Below, one piece after another: positions 25,618 through 35,433 of a stretch of DNA of 64,000 nucleotides. The notes below the pieces were generated by a model that was not told the origin of the DNA, searched no databases, and saw only the letters and a program-made list of their open reading frames with translations. This DNA comes from an uncultured Victivallales bacterium (GTDB lineage: Bacteria > Verrucomicrobiota > Lentisphaeria > Victivallales > UBA1829). The translations under genes and the position numbers were made by a program. The stretch is from contig CAKUDG010000008.1 in NCBI GenBank assembly GCA_934644965.1, positions 43,933 through 107,932 of the forward strand. Reading direction: 5' to 3'. The number at the start of each line of letters is the position of its first letter. The first letter of the stretch is position 1.

Positions 25618-27423
25618 TCAAGTCTGCGGTTTGGTCAGCCATCTTTCAAAGAATTCGCGTGCGAGCGGGGCACAGGTGCCGCCCCCGGATCTGCCGTGCC
25701 CGACAAGAATGATGATGCTGTAGATTTTCTGTGATTCAGGCTCAACGCCGAATGCGGTGAACCAGGTATTCTTATAGCGTGCGTTGAGAGGACCGACTTC
25801 TGCGGTTCCGGTCTTTCCGTGGAGCTCAATCTTTGAATTTTTCGCCGCCGCCGCGCTGCCTCCCCGGGGAGCATTGACGGCCAGATACATTCCGGTCGAA
25901 ACAATGTCGAGTGAATTTCTGGATGCGGCGAGATTCCCTGTGACTTCCGGCCGGGTCCGGAAGAGAACATTCCCGCTTCCGTCCAGCACCCTGTCGATAA
26001 TGTATGGACGATAAAGTTTCCCCCCGTTCGCAATTGCCGAGATATAGGTGATGGCCTGCAGCGGAGTGACTTCCACCCGGCCCTGACCGATTCCGACAAA
26101 TGCGGTTTCCGTTCTGGTCCATCCCGGTTCCCCCTTGGGAAGCAGTCCGCTCCGTTCGGAAAGTTCAAAACCGGTTTTTCTTCCGATCCCAGCGGAAGCG
26201 TACATGGCGGAAAGTTTGTCGATTCCGATCTCAAGAGCGTTTTCGATGAAGAAATCGTTGCAGGAGCGCTGGATGGCTTCCTCGATGGAGAGGGGGCCGT
26301 GTCCGTACCGGGCTGCACAGCGGATCCGGATGCCGGAGACTTCCGTCCAGCCGTTGCAGTCCACCGTATCCGAAAGGGAAAGCCCGTTTTCCAGAAACGC
26401 CAGAGCGGCAAGCGGCTTGATGATGGATCCTGGCATGTATGCCCCCATGACCGCTTTGTTTAAAAAAGGTTTCCCCGGATTATCCAGAAGAGCTTTGTAT
26501 TTTTCCCTGCTGATGCCCGGGATGAAGTCTTCGAGGTCGTAGGCCGGAGCGGAAGCCATGGCAAGGACCGCGCCTGTGGAGGCGTCCATGACAATCATCG
26601 CGGCCTCTTTCCCGGCAATCAGGCTTTCTGCTATCTGCTGGGCCCGGAGATCCAGGGTCAGAACAATGTCGTGCCCATTCTGTGCAGCGACGGGAGTCCC
26701 CACCACCTCATGCACAAATCCACGGCTGTTCACCAGGACCAGCTCCTTCCCCGGGGATCCCCGAAGCATTTCATCGTACAGCTTTTCAATGCCCGTCCTT
26801 CCGGAGGGATCCGGAATATAGTAGAAAAAATCCGTGCGGTCCAGCGCGCGCTGCGGATCGCCGGGACCGACATAGCCGATCAGATGCGCGGCAAGACTGT
26901 GAAAAGGGTAGGTACGGACGGGTTCCGCTGTGATTTCCATTCCCGTCACTTCCGGGAGAAGTTCGGAGGCGCGTCCGAGTTCCCGGTCCGTGAGATCCTC
27001 GAAGAGTTCCATGGGAATGCCGGGAAAAAGATTCATGTGTCTGGAAATCTTGTCCGAAGTCAGCGGATTGCTCCGTCCGATGCAGCGGGAAATCCGCTCG
27101 GCTTCATTCATAATGTGCTGAATGGTCCGGTCTCTCCTGGCCAGACGCATTTCCGAAAGACGGAGCAGAATACGGTAGGAAACGCGGTTCGCGGCAATGG
27201 CGGTTCTGCCGTCGGATGCGAAAATCCGGCCGCGGACCGCAGGCTGGCGGATCATGCGGACGCTCTGACGTGTGATCTTGTCGTTGTATTCAGCGTTGTT
27301 GTTGATCTGGACGTTCCAGAGCTGAATCGCAATCACCGAAAAAATGAGAAACGCCGCAAACATGATGACAGCTATCCGGAGATGCGCCGGATGAATGATG
27401 AAATCCTGTTTCTCTTCCGTCAT
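25618..27423 (-). CDS. mrdA: Penicillin-binding protein 2 (elongasome transpeptidase)
   Basis: 601 residues. One N-terminal membrane segment (about residues 17-37) is followed by the PBP dimerisation region (RQPAVRGRIFASDGR) and the transpeptidase domain with the active-site SxxK in PGSIIKP (about residue 332), SxN in SCND (about 387) and the KTG in GKTGTAE (about 537). It cross-links peptidoglycan during side-wall growth. It overlaps mreD by four bases, giving the mreC-mreD-mrdA order that is conserved in rod-shaped bacteria. No rodA follows in this window. Confidence 0.95.
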   Translation of the reverse strand: MTEEKQDFIIHPAHLRIAVIMFAAFLIFSVIAIQLWNVQINNNAEYNDKITRQSVRMIRQPAVRGRIFASDGRTAIAANRVSYRILLRLSEMRLARRDRTIQHIMNEAERISRCIGRSNPLTSDKISRHMNLFPGIPMELFEDLTDRELGRASELLPEVTGMEITAEPVRTYPFHSLAAHLIGYVGPGDPQRALDRTDFFYYIPDPSGRTGIEKLYDEMLRGSPGKELVLVNSRGFVHEVVGTPVAAQNGHDIVLTLDLRAQQIAESLIAGKEAAMIVMDASTGAVLAMASAPAYDLEDFIPGISREKYKALLDNPGKPFLNKAVMGAYMPGSIIKPLAALAFLENGLSLSDTVDCNGWTEVSGIRIRCAARYGHGPLSIEEAIQRSCNDFFIENALEIGIDKLSAMYASAGIGRKTGFELSERSGLLPKGEPGWTRTETAFVGIGQGRVEVTPLQAITYISAIANGGKLYRPYIIDRVLDGSGNVLFRTRPEVTGNLAASRNSLDIVSTGMYLAVNAPRGGSAAAAKNSKIELHGKTGTAEVGPLNARYKNTWFTAFGVEPESQKIYSIIILVGHGRSGGGTCAPLAREFFERWLTKPQT

Positions 27424-27923
27424 GAGCGTCTTCTCTCCAGTTTCGCGTTCAGATACAGTTTCAGTTCCAGACGTTGATTCAGTAGATCCAGCATCAGGAT
27501 CTCCAGCGGCAGAAGAAACGCCGTGCAGAAACTCGACAGAAACAAATCCGGAAGATGACGGAATAAAAACACAATCCCCCCATTCCAGAACGTCAGAGGT
27601 ACATATGCCAGAACCGGAATCAGCGCCCCAGGAAGCGCCAGCATTGGAATGGAATCGGATTCCACTTTGTAAAGCCAGAAAAGAGAGAGCCCGCCCGTCA
27701 GGCTCAGAGCCAGTGCGGAAACAGGCGTGGAATGCCCCAGGATGAAGTCCAGTGCCGCCCCTCCGAACACGGCCAGGGTGAACCCCGTTCGAGGACCGAA
27801 CACCACCACGGCGTAAAACACAAAGATCCCCAGAAGCGGCAGGAAAATCCCCAGAGAACGCAGAAGCGCCTCCAGAAAAACAGCCAGAACTGAAAAAACA
27901 AAGACATAGGAAACAGAGGTCAT
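27420..27923 (-). CDS. mreD: Rod shape-determining protein MreD
   Basis: 167 residues with about five hydrophobic segments covering most of the chain, as expected of MreD. The sequence is poorly conserved, as is usual for this family, and the identification rests on topology, length and position between mreC and mrdA, with four-base overlaps on both sides. Confidence 0.85.
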   Translation of the reverse strand: MTSVSYVFVFSVLAVFLEALLRSLGIFLPLLGIFVFYAVVVFGPRTGFTLAVFGGAALDFILGHSTPVSALALSLTGGLSLFWLYKVESDSIPMLALPGALIPVLAYVPLTFWNGGIVFLFRHLPDLFLSSFCTAFLLPLEILMLDLLNQRLELKLYLNAKLERRRS

Positions 27924-28822
27924 GGCGCCGCTTCCGTCCCCTCTCCGCCGGAAGCGCCGCTCCGGGTCATGACGACGACAAAGCGGATCATGTCCATATT
28001 CAGCGCCGGCTTCAGACGGGCCGAGGCATACAGATGCCCTTCGGAGATCCGGGCGGTTGCCCCGTCCGGATACGCCTGCAGAGTTCCAATGTAGATCCCG
28101 GGGGGCGTCTGACCGCTGAACCCGCTGGTGATGACAACTTCCCCGTCCCCGTATTTCGAATCCACCGGCAGATAACGGATCGAAACCGTGTGTTCAGTCT
28201 GAGAGTCGGTCCCCTGAAGAACCCCGAACGATTCCGATTCCGGAAGTGCCACGCTGACGGAACAGTTCCCGCTGAAAAGAGTCGATACCACTGCCGTGTG
28301 GCGCGACACCGAACGGATCTGTCCCGCCAGCGCCGTCACCGCCGTCCCGGAACCCGGAATCGGGGTCGTCGCCAGCACCGGATCCCCTTCCCGGATGCCG
28401 TCGGCTTCGCCCTTGTCAATCGTAAAGGAGGTCGACCAGCTCAGCGTATCCCGCAGAATGGTTTCCGCAAACACGGCTTTGAACTTCCCCTTCGGGCTGA
28501 TCTTCATCAGAGTGCGCAGCTGCTCGTTTTCATTCTGCAGCTCGTGGACTAGCGACGCGCGGGCGGAAAGAAGCATGTTTTCCTTCTGAAGCAGATCCAC
28601 CGCATGTGCCAGAGCCGGACGACTCCGGGAGAGAAGCGATTGTTTCGCCGCCTGACCTTCCAGATCTTTCGCCAGTTTCAGATACGGATAATAGAAATCC
28701 GCGGAAAGACGCCCTCCGATCCGGATTACAGTCCGATATGCCGCAAGTCCCGTTGCCAGAAGCAGCAGCACGATCAGTCCTCCGAGCATCCATGCGTTGA
28801 TTGCAATATTCCGTTTTCGCAT
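27920..28822 (-). CDS. mreC: Rod shape-determining protein MreC
   Basis: 300 residues. A single N-terminal transmembrane helix (about 11-31) is followed by a coiled coil (LLQKENMLLSARASLVHELQNENEQLRTLM) and the beta-barrel MreC domain with VFAETILRDTLSWSTSFTIDKGEADGI and a DGEVVITSGFSGQTPPGIYIG segment. MreC is a periplasmic scaffold that activates PBP2. mreB, usually upstream, is not adjacent. Confidence 0.93.
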   Translation of the reverse strand: MRKRNIAINAWMLGGLIVLLLLATGLAAYRTVIRIGGRLSADFYYPYLKLAKDLEGQAAKQSLLSRSRPALAHAVDLLQKENMLLSARASLVHELQNENEQLRTLMKISPKGKFKAVFAETILRDTLSWSTSFTIDKGEADGIREGDPVLATTPIPGSGTAVTALAGQIRSVSRHTAVVSTLFSGNCSVSVALPESESFGVLQGTDSQTEHTVSIRYLPVDSKYGDGEVVITSGFSGQTPPGIYIGTLQAYPDGATARISEGHLYASARLKPALNMDMIRFVVVMTRSGASGGEGTEAAP

Positions 28823-28846
28823 CCCTCAGGCGCCTTCTTTATGGTA

Positions 28847-30340
28847 TTACGGATATTCATCCCAGGTTTCATCCAGATAGCGGTTCACCGCCGGGAAAAC
28901 GGCCCGGGACCGCTGTTCGGACCGTTCCAGCGCTTCCAGCGCGTTCCGGAAACAGACCCGGGGCCCTGAAAAACGCAGTTCCGCTTCCGCCAGATAACGC
29001 TCCAGTGCATGGCGCGCAGAGAAGGCGGAAAACAATTGCCTCTCCGCGCGGGCAATCTCATCGCGGACGGCTTCCCCGCCTTCCGTCCGGCACTTCGTCA
29101 CTGCCAGACGGATCTGCGAGAGCGGAGCGGAGAATTCGGGCGCCCCTCGTGTCGAAAGAAAACTGAGATGCCCGAGAAGCTGTGTGATCTTGTTGTTGAG
29201 ATCGGGAATCTCCTCCCGTTTCATCGGCAGATCCGACAGACTGCAGACTTTCTCCTGCCCGTCCGCGTCCGTATACGTGATTTCCGCCGCCTCGTGATAC
29301 AGCGTCTCAAAATATTCCGCCGCGTATGGCGTGAAACTGCTGATCAGCAGTTTCCCCATGGATTCGGAAAACCATTTCCCGCAGATCTCCTCCCGGGATG
29401 CAGTTCCTGTATCTTTCCCGGAGGTATCTTTTCCGGAACGCTTTCCGAAAACCTGTCTCCTCCGGAGGGCCGGATCGGCGAATTCCAGAAACAGATCCAT
29501 CGCATCAACCCCGGACTTTTCCGCCAGAACCGCTTTCACAAAGCCCTCCAGGCGGTTGTTCTTCAAAAGTCCGCTTCTGTCCGCCGCCTCCAGCAGCAGT
29601 TCCGCATATTCCGCCTGCAGTTCCCGCGCCTGCGGAGAAGTCCTCTGCGAAGGTACCGCGGATGAAAGCAGTTTCGCCAGAGAAGGCCGGATTCCATGGG
29701 ATTCCAGCGCATAAGCCATCGGACAGCTGCGGGAAAGAGGAAGTGAGGAAGTGTCCTGAAAGGATTCCCAGGCCTTTCTTGCCAGCCCCAGAATAATCCA
29801 GTGGTCGCGGATCCGTTCCGCATATTCCGGGGGCAGTTCGAGACGGGCAAGAACAAACCAGGCCATGAGCATCTCCCGCGATTCCCTGTCTTTTGTCCAG
29901 GTCCGGAAGGGGCCCGGAAGACGGATCCTGACCTCCCTCCCGAAAAGTGTCGCTCCGAAAAGATACGTTTCCGCCTCCTTTCCGCTCTTCCCGCCGGAGT
30001 CCGGCTGGAGCAGCCTGCAGCGAAACGGATTCCGCCGGAGCGGGAAAGCCCATGCCGCCACCGATTCAAAACGTTCCGTCAGACGCTGCGTGAGAAAGGA
30101 ATCCGAGCGGTCCGCCTGCGTGAACTGAAGCAGATGAAATCCTCCTCCGCTTCTTCCTTCTTCATCGGCAGCGCCTCCTGCAGCGGTTTTGAGCGCCCCG
30201 CCTGTTTCCGGAGGAGGAATGTTTTGGGGCAGCATCTGCGCTTCCAGCTCCTTTCCCGCCGCGGCCGCGGGGAAAACGAGCGCCGCCGCGAAAAGACAGT
30301 TCGCAGAGAAAAGAAGAAAATTTGCCCGTTTGATTCTCAT
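28847..30340 (-). CDS. Hypothetical secreted protein upstream of mreCD-mrdA
   Basis: 497 residues from ATG 30340. I chose this start because it begins with a clear signal peptide (MRIKRANFLLFSANCLFAAALVFPAAAAGKE, cleavage after AAAA-G likely); the open frame runs on to a TTG at 30838 but the extra sequence has no protein-like character. The mature part is alpha-helix rich, with Glu/Arg/Leu-rich stretches and no motif I know. It ends 24 bases before mreC on the same strand, so it is probably the first gene of the cell-elongation operon and may act in the periplasm. Confidence 0.7.
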   Translation of the reverse strand: MRIKRANFLLFSANCLFAAALVFPAAAAGKELEAQMLPQNIPPPETGGALKTAAGGAADEEGRSGGGFHLLQFTQADRSDSFLTQRLTERFESVAAWAFPLRRNPFRCRLLQPDSGGKSGKEAETYLFGATLFGREVRIRLPGPFRTWTKDRESREMLMAWFVLARLELPPEYAERIRDHWIILGLARKAWESFQDTSSLPLSRSCPMAYALESHGIRPSLAKLLSSAVPSQRTSPQARELQAEYAELLLEAADRSGLLKNNRLEGFVKAVLAEKSGVDAMDLFLEFADPALRRRQVFGKRSGKDTSGKDTGTASREEICGKWFSESMGKLLISSFTPYAAEYFETLYHEAAEITYTDADGQEKVCSLSDLPMKREEIPDLNNKITQLLGHLSFLSTRGAPEFSAPLSQIRLAVTKCRTEGGEAVRDEIARAERQLFSAFSARHALERYLAEAELRFSGPRVCFRNALEALERSEQRSRAVFPAVNRYLDETWDEYP

Positions 30341-30729
30341 TCGCAGTGTTTCATCCGAGTTGTTTTTGCGGAAGAGTCCGAAGAGAAATTTACTTTGCCG
30401 AAAGGACTTTTGCAAGCCTTCCTGCTGTTGTTTTTCCGCTTTTGGACATCCTGTCCGGCCTTCCGCATTTCCTTCTTCCGCACCGGGAAGAGGAAGAAGG
30501 AAAGAAGAGCTGCCATGAAGAGGAGTTTTTTCCGCTTCTCTTCCGGCTTTTCCCCTTGCGGAAGCGTTTTTGAGAGAGTAGATTAAAGGCGTGTCTCTTC
30601 CAGAATTTCCCGGAACCCTGTCCGGCCGGAGCCCCCGGGGAGGGGAGGAAAGAAGAGAAGAAAAGAAAAAAACGAAAAGCGGAAAAACTGTCCTCAAAAA
30701 ATTGTCCCGGATCAGAGAAAAGAGTCCCG
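30341..30729. other. Divergent gap between the pre-mreC gene and an ABC permease
   Basis: 389 bases that must hold both promoters. The minus frame stays open but looks non-coding. I see no clear -35/-10 pair, operator or structured RNA. Confidence 0.45.
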
Positions 30730-32061
30730 ATGCTTCAATACGCGCTGAAACGTGCCGCCTATTCCATTCTGATTCTCTTCGGTGTCCTGATTGTGACCTT
30801 TTTGCTCTTTCGTCTGGCCGCGGGAGATCCTGCTGCAACGCTGCTCGGGAAGAATCCTCTCCCTCAGGAAATTGAGGAGATGCGCATTGCTCTCGGATCG
30901 GACAAACCTCTCTTCTGGGGACGATGGTGCCGGACGGAATGTTACAGTTCCGCCGTCTTTCTGGATTCCCGCACTCAGTTTCCCGGAGTCGATTATTCCG
31001 GCTCTGTCAGAGGCACTCCGCAGGGGGTGCTTCTGGAAAATCCGGATGCGGAAATCCGTTTCCGCAGGAACTTCGATCCGGAAACGGAAAAGGTCAAGCT
31101 GCTTGTCCGGACGGATTCGCCGCTGTTGATCTGCGGACAATTCTGCCGTCCTTCCGGAGAAGAAGGCGGCATCATTCTGGAGTTCACGTCTGCTCCGGAG
31201 GAAATCCGGATCAGGGCAATTCCCGGAGAGGGAGAGCCAAAAGTCGCTTCCGTCCAGTTCTGGAGAGAAAACGAGCACCCCTTTGACAGTCAGGCCCTGG
31301 CCGCACTGGGCGAAGTGGTGTCGTTTTCATCCACGTTTCCGTACGTGTCTTTCCTGAATTTCGGGAAGACTCTTCAGACGCGCGAATCCATCCGCGGGAA
31401 GCTCTGGCGCGGGATGTGGCCCTCTCTTCTACTCATGCTGCCGATCTTTTTCGGAGAATTGGTGATCGGCATTGCCCTGGCCATGCTGGCGTGTGTGAAA
31501 CACGGACGTCTGACGGACAGGGTGATTTTGTTTTTCTCCGTCGCCGGAATGAGCATCAGCTATCTTGCGCTCATCGTTTTCGGACAGTGGTTCATGGGAT
31601 ATTATCTGAATCTCTTCCCTGTCTGGGGATGGGGGGATCCGCGTCATCTGGCGCTGCCGATTCTGATCGGGATCGTCAGCGGGACGGGCAGCGGCGTCCG
31701 TTTTTACAGAACCGTCTTCCTGAATGAACTGGGAAAAGAATATTTGAGAACGGCAGTCGCAAAGGGATGCAGTCCGTTCTCTGTCTATTTCAAACATTTG
31801 CTGAAGAATGCGATGGTCCCTGTCATCACGCGGGCGTCGACGGTGCTGCCTTTCCTGTTCACGGGAAGTCTGCTTCTGGAAAGTTTCTTCGGTATTCCCG
31901 GACTCGGATATGAGGGGGTCAATGCTCTCAATGATGCAGACCTTCAAATGCTCAAGGCACTCGTCCTTCTGGGCGCTTTCCTTTTTGTCGGGATCAATCT
32001 CATCACCGATCTGGCTTATGCGTGGATTGATCCGCGCATCCGTCCGGGGAAGAAGTCGTGA
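30730..32061 (+). CDS. ABC transporter permease of the DppB/OppB type with a large extracytoplasmic insertion
   Basis: 443 residues against about 310-340 for DppB. The first membrane helix with the RAAYSILILFGVLIVTFLLFRLAAGDPA start is typical, as are the C-terminal helices and the ATPase-docking EAA-like loop (EYLRTAVAKGCSPFSVYFKHLLKNA) and ESFFGIPGLGY. Between the first and second helices (about residues 66-205) there is an extra soluble domain of about 140 residues with several Cys, facing the periplasm. YejB-type permeases also carry an insertion there, but shorter. No partner permease, ATPase or binding protein is adjacent, so the substrate is unknown. Confidence 0.88.
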   Translation: MLQYALKRAAYSILILFGVLIVTFLLFRLAAGDPAATLLGKNPLPQEIEEMRIALGSDKPLFWGRWCRTECYSSAVFLDSRTQFPGVDYSGSVRGTPQGVLLENPDAEIRFRRNFDPETEKVKLLVRTDSPLLICGQFCRPSGEEGGIILEFTSAPEEIRIRAIPGEGEPKVASVQFWRENEHPFDSQALAALGEVVSFSSTFPYVSFLNFGKTLQTRESIRGKLWRGMWPSLLLMLPIFFGELVIGIALAMLACVKHGRLTDRVILFFSVAGMSISYLALIVFGQWFMGYYLNLFPVWGWGDPRHLALPILIGIVSGTGSGVRFYRTVFLNELGKEYLRTAVAKGCSPFSVYFKHLLKNAMVPVITRASTVLPFLFTGSLLLESFFGIPGLGYEGVNALNDADLQMLKALVLLGAFLFVGINLITDLAYAWIDPRIRPGKKS

Positions 32062-33075
32062 ATTCCCGGCTTCCGCCGCCTCCGGTGCTTTCTCTCGGGA
32101 CAAAGCGGGTCGGGAGGCACTCCCTGACCTCCCCCCGGGATGGATCGGCGATGAGTTCAATGATTCTGGCATTCAGTTCTTCATAGGGGTGAGCGACGGT
32201 GCTCAGGGAGGGATATGTGAAAGCGGATCCCGCGTCATCGTCAAAGCCGACCACGGCGATGTCGCGGGGAATGCGGATTCCGTGTTCCGCAGCATATTTC
32301 AGGAATCCGAAGGCCATGCGGTCTGTGTCGAAAAACAGAATGTCGGCTTTTCTGCCGCTGCCAGGCATCCGTTGTTCCAGAAGTGCGGCTGAGGCACGAT
32401 ATATTTCTGAGGATGTCGATCCGCAGAAGACGCGTTGATATTCCGGAGGAGGAGCATGGGGGAGCGTTTTTTCTTCCTCCAGTTGTTCCCGCAGGATTTT
32501 TGCGAAAGCCTCGCAGCGTGATGGCAGGCGTCCGCAATGGAGAATTCTTCTTCGTCCCCGGAAGCTCAGGAAGCGGATGGCTTCGGCAATTCCGCTGGTC
32601 CTGTCCACTGGAGATTGGAGCCGGGGAAGATGCGGTCCTGATCAATCCAGAGGAAGCGGTTGCCTCCGCGCAGGAGCGTTTGCGCAATCTCTTCCGTCAC
32701 CGGAGACATGACCAGTATCTCGCGGAGCATGCCGTTCCAGTCCTTCAGAATTTTTTCCGCTTCCGAACAATTTTCCGGAACGGTCGCCATCACCGGATAA
32801 AATCCCTGCGATTCCAGACGTTTTTCCAGGTCAAAGGTCTTCCGCGTATACACTTCCCACGAACGTTTCGCCTCAAATCCGATTACCCCGATGAAATGGC
32901 TTGAACGTGTCCTCAGATTGCGTGCATTGACGTCCGGGAGGTAGTTCAGTTCCTCCGCGAGCTTCAGAATTTTTGCACGTTTCTCCGGCAGAACGTTCGG
33001 AGCGTTGGAGAGCGCCCGCCGGACGGTCCGGACTGAGATCCCTCCCGCTTTTGCAATGTCGTTCAGCGTTGTCAT
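32003..33075 (-). pseudogene. LacI-family transcriptional regulator, frameshifted
   Basis: Two overlapping minus-strand frames together make one LacI-type protein. The first (from ATG 33075) has the helix-turn-helix TLNDIAKAGGISVRTVRRALS and the N-terminal sugar-binding subdomain, and runs out of register at about LWIDQDRIFPGSNLQ. The second continues with VDRTSGIAEAIRFLSFRGRRRILHCG and the C-terminal subdomain (IAVVGFDDDAGSAFTYPSLSTVAHP). Reading CAGGTGGAC instead of CAGTGGAC at 32606-32609 restores one frame, so a single G seems to be missing. It is either a recent mutation or a sequencing error. Its 3' end overlaps the permease gene tail to tail. Confidence 0.85.
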
Positions 33076-33357
33076 GGAGAAGAATGTTGTCTTTCTCTTT
33101 TGCTCTTTTTTTTCTGTTTTTCCGTTCTTCCGTTCCCCCCCAGCGTTTTCTTTCTGCCGCGGCAAAGAATGTCCCGCACCTGTCTTGTGCTTGTGTGATG
33201 ACTGTAGCTTCGCCCAGGTTTTTTTCAAGGCATTTCCGCAGAAACACGAAAAAATCGGAAATTTCATCCCCCATCCGTTTGATTCCGGGAAGAGGAACGG
33301 TATATTGAACTTTGTAAGAAAAATAACAAAGTTGAGAGCTTTTTTCTTTTTTCCCCC

Positions 33358-34497
33358 ATGAAATCCGTGAAAGCGATAAGATCTGTAAACTCCGTGAGAC
33401 GTGCGAGCCCCGTAAGAACATTTCCCGGGTCGGGAGATTTTCTGGAACTGATCTGGAACGGGAGTGCCTCCAGCCGGGCGGAGGCGGCGCGTCTTCTGGA
33501 TCTGAGCCGCCCGACCGTTTCGGGAATGGCGGAAAGACTTCTCCATGCCGGAATTCTCCGGGAAAACGGCAGAGGGAAATCCTCCGGGGGAAAACCGCCT
33601 GTTCTGCTGGAAATCTCCGGAGACGCGTTCAGCAGCATCGGGCTTGATCTGGGATATGAGGGGACCGCCTGCGGAGTTCTGCTCGATGCGCGCAAACGGA
33701 TTGTCAAACACGCGGAAGTGCCCGGAGGAAAGGGATTCCGCGAGATGCTCGAAAGCGCGGAACGGCTCATCCGGATGCTGGATGACGGAAAGACGGCGGG
33801 AGTCGGGGCGGCTGTGTCCGCGATCGTCCGCCCTTCCGACGGAAGAATTCTGGAAAGCGCCCACTTCGATCTGGCGGACCGCCCGTTCCGGGAGGAACTG
33901 GAAAAGAGAAGCCGGTTTCCTGTGGTGATTGACAACCGGGGACGCATGTCGGCACGTTCCGAACTGCTTGGAGGGGAGGCGTCCGATGGAGAGGGTTTTG
34001 TACTGCTTTCACTCGGCCGCAGCATCGGTGCAGCCGTCTGTCTGGACGGGCGGCGTCTCTATACGGGGAAAAACGGCATGGCTGGGGAGATCCGGAATCT
34101 GAAGGTCGGCCTCTTCCCCTCCGGAGGGGAAGCGCTGATGAGTCTGGAGGAAGTGATGGACTGTTCTTTCCGGCGGAAAAACAGAATCACGGAAAAGCAG
34201 TGCGCTCTTTACTGCGCCGAGGGACTCTGCCGGATTCTCGATCTGCTGGATCTCCGGCGGATCATTCTTTCAGGCCGTTTTGCGGAGTTCGGAAAAACTT
34301 TTCATTCTCTTCTGAAGTCGGAAATGCAGGAAAGAGCCTCCTGTAAAGTTCTGCTTTCCCGCTTCGGGAGATTCGGAGCCGCGCGCGGGGCGGCGGCTGC
34401 GGCCGTGGAACGCTTTGTTCTTCATCCCGGCGATTTTCCCCCCGTCCGCCGGAATGGCGGCGCTTCCGGGTGTGGAGGAGCTCCGCGCCTGATTTGA
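33358..34497 (+). CDS. ROK-family regulator (NagC/XylR type)
   Basis: 379 residues. The N-terminal winged helix (SSRAEAARLLDLSRPTVSGM, about residues 37-56) is followed by a ROK sugar-kinase-like domain with IGLDLGYEGTACGVLLD and a GRSIGAAVCLDGRRLYTGKNGMAGEI segment. The zinc-binding CxCGxxGC of many ROK proteins is missing. It is divergent from the LacI-type gene and followed 121 bases later by nagB-like and GH20-like genes, so it is a good candidate for their regulator, by analogy with NagC. Confidence 0.85.
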   Translation: MKSVKAIRSVNSVRRASPVRTFPGSGDFLELIWNGSASSRAEAARLLDLSRPTVSGMAERLLHAGILRENGRGKSSGGKPPVLLEISGDAFSSIGLDLGYEGTACGVLLDARKRIVKHAEVPGGKGFREMLESAERLIRMLDDGKTAGVGAAVSAIVRPSDGRILESAHFDLADRPFREELEKRSRFPVVIDNRGRMSARSELLGGEASDGEGFVLLSLGRSIGAAVCLDGRRLYTGKNGMAGEIRNLKVGLFPSGGEALMSLEEVMDCSFRRKNRITEKQCALYCAEGLCRILDLLDLRRIILSGRFAEFGKTFHSLLKSEMQERASCKVLLSRFGRFGAARGAAAAAVERFVLHPGDFPPVRRNGGASGCGGAPRLI

Positions 34498-34618
34498 TTC
34501 CTGTTCATGCGGATTCCCCCGGAGGAGAAAACGGCAATCCGGGAAAGAGAATAAAAAAGTGAAAACAGCACTTCCGGAAACACAGAATCCCGGAACAAAA
34601 GGAAAGGATGCATCGGAA

Positions 34619-35386
34619 ATGAGTCTGAGAATCTATGCGGATGCGGAAAAGGCGTCCATGGCGGCGGCAGATCTGGGCGCTGCGAAAATCCGTGCCGCGC
34701 TTGAGGAACGGGGAGCGGCGAACATCGTTATCGCGACTGGCGCAAGCCAGTTCGCCATGCTGAAACATCTGACCGGAGCCCCGGGAATCGACTGGGGACG
34801 CGTTACCATGTTTCATCTGGATGAATATGTGGGACTGCCGGAAACGCACCCTGCTTCTTTCCGCCGTTATATCCGCGAACGATTCATTGCCCGTCTGCCT
34901 CGGGCACTGAAGGCGGCGCATTTCGTCGACGGGAGTGCTCCGGATCCGGAACGCGTCTGTGAGGAACTGGGGGAAATCATCGCGGAACATCCTGTTGACG
35001 TCTGCTTCATCGGCATCGGGGAAAACGGGCACATCGCCTTCAACGATCCGCCCGCCGATTTCGATACGGAGAAAGCGTATCTTGTCGTCCATCTGGATGA
35101 GGCTTGCCGGAAACAGCAGCTCGGCGAAGGATGGTTTGCGGGGATCGACGAAGTTCCGAAACACGCCATATCCATGAGTGTCAGGCAGGTCCTGAAAAGC
35201 CGCTCCATCATCAACACCGTGCCCGACAAACGCAAGGCGCATGCCGTGAAGATTACTTTTGAAGGGGAACTCTGCCCGGATCATCCCGCATCTGTGATCC
35301 GGCTCCATCCGGACTGCGAGACCTTTGTCGATCCGGACGCCGCTTCTGAACTTTCGGATCTTGCCCGGACATTCTGCCGCGTCTGA
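34619..35386 (+). CDS. nagB: Glucosamine-6-phosphate deaminase-like protein
   Basis: 255 residues from ATG 34619 (MSLRIYADAEKAS), with AAAGGA ten bases upstream; a GTG at 34559 would add 20 residues. Family motifs are TMFHLDEYVGL (D68-E69 of the catalytic region) and GIGENGHIAFNDPP. The E. coli enzyme has GNDGHIAFNE here, so the Asp that opens the sugar ring is Asn and the Glu is Asp in this sequence, a variant that occurs in a subgroup of NagB-like proteins. It would convert glucosamine-6-phosphate to fructose-6-phosphate plus ammonia. The GH20-like gene follows by 47 bases. Confidence 0.85.
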   Translation: MSLRIYADAEKASMAAADLGAAKIRAALEERGAANIVIATGASQFAMLKHLTGAPGIDWGRVTMFHLDEYVGLPETHPASFRRYIRERFIARLPRALKAAHFVDGSAPDPERVCEELGEIIAEHPVDVCFIGIGENGHIAFNDPPADFDTEKAYLVVHLDEACRKQQLGEGWFAGIDEVPKHAISMSVRQVLKSRSIINTVPDKRKAHAVKITFEGELCPDHPASVIRLHPDCETFVDPDAASELSDLARTFCRV

Positions 35387-35433
35387 AAAATCTGAAAAAT
35401 CTGAAAAAACAGAGGAAGGGAGCCTGTCTCATC

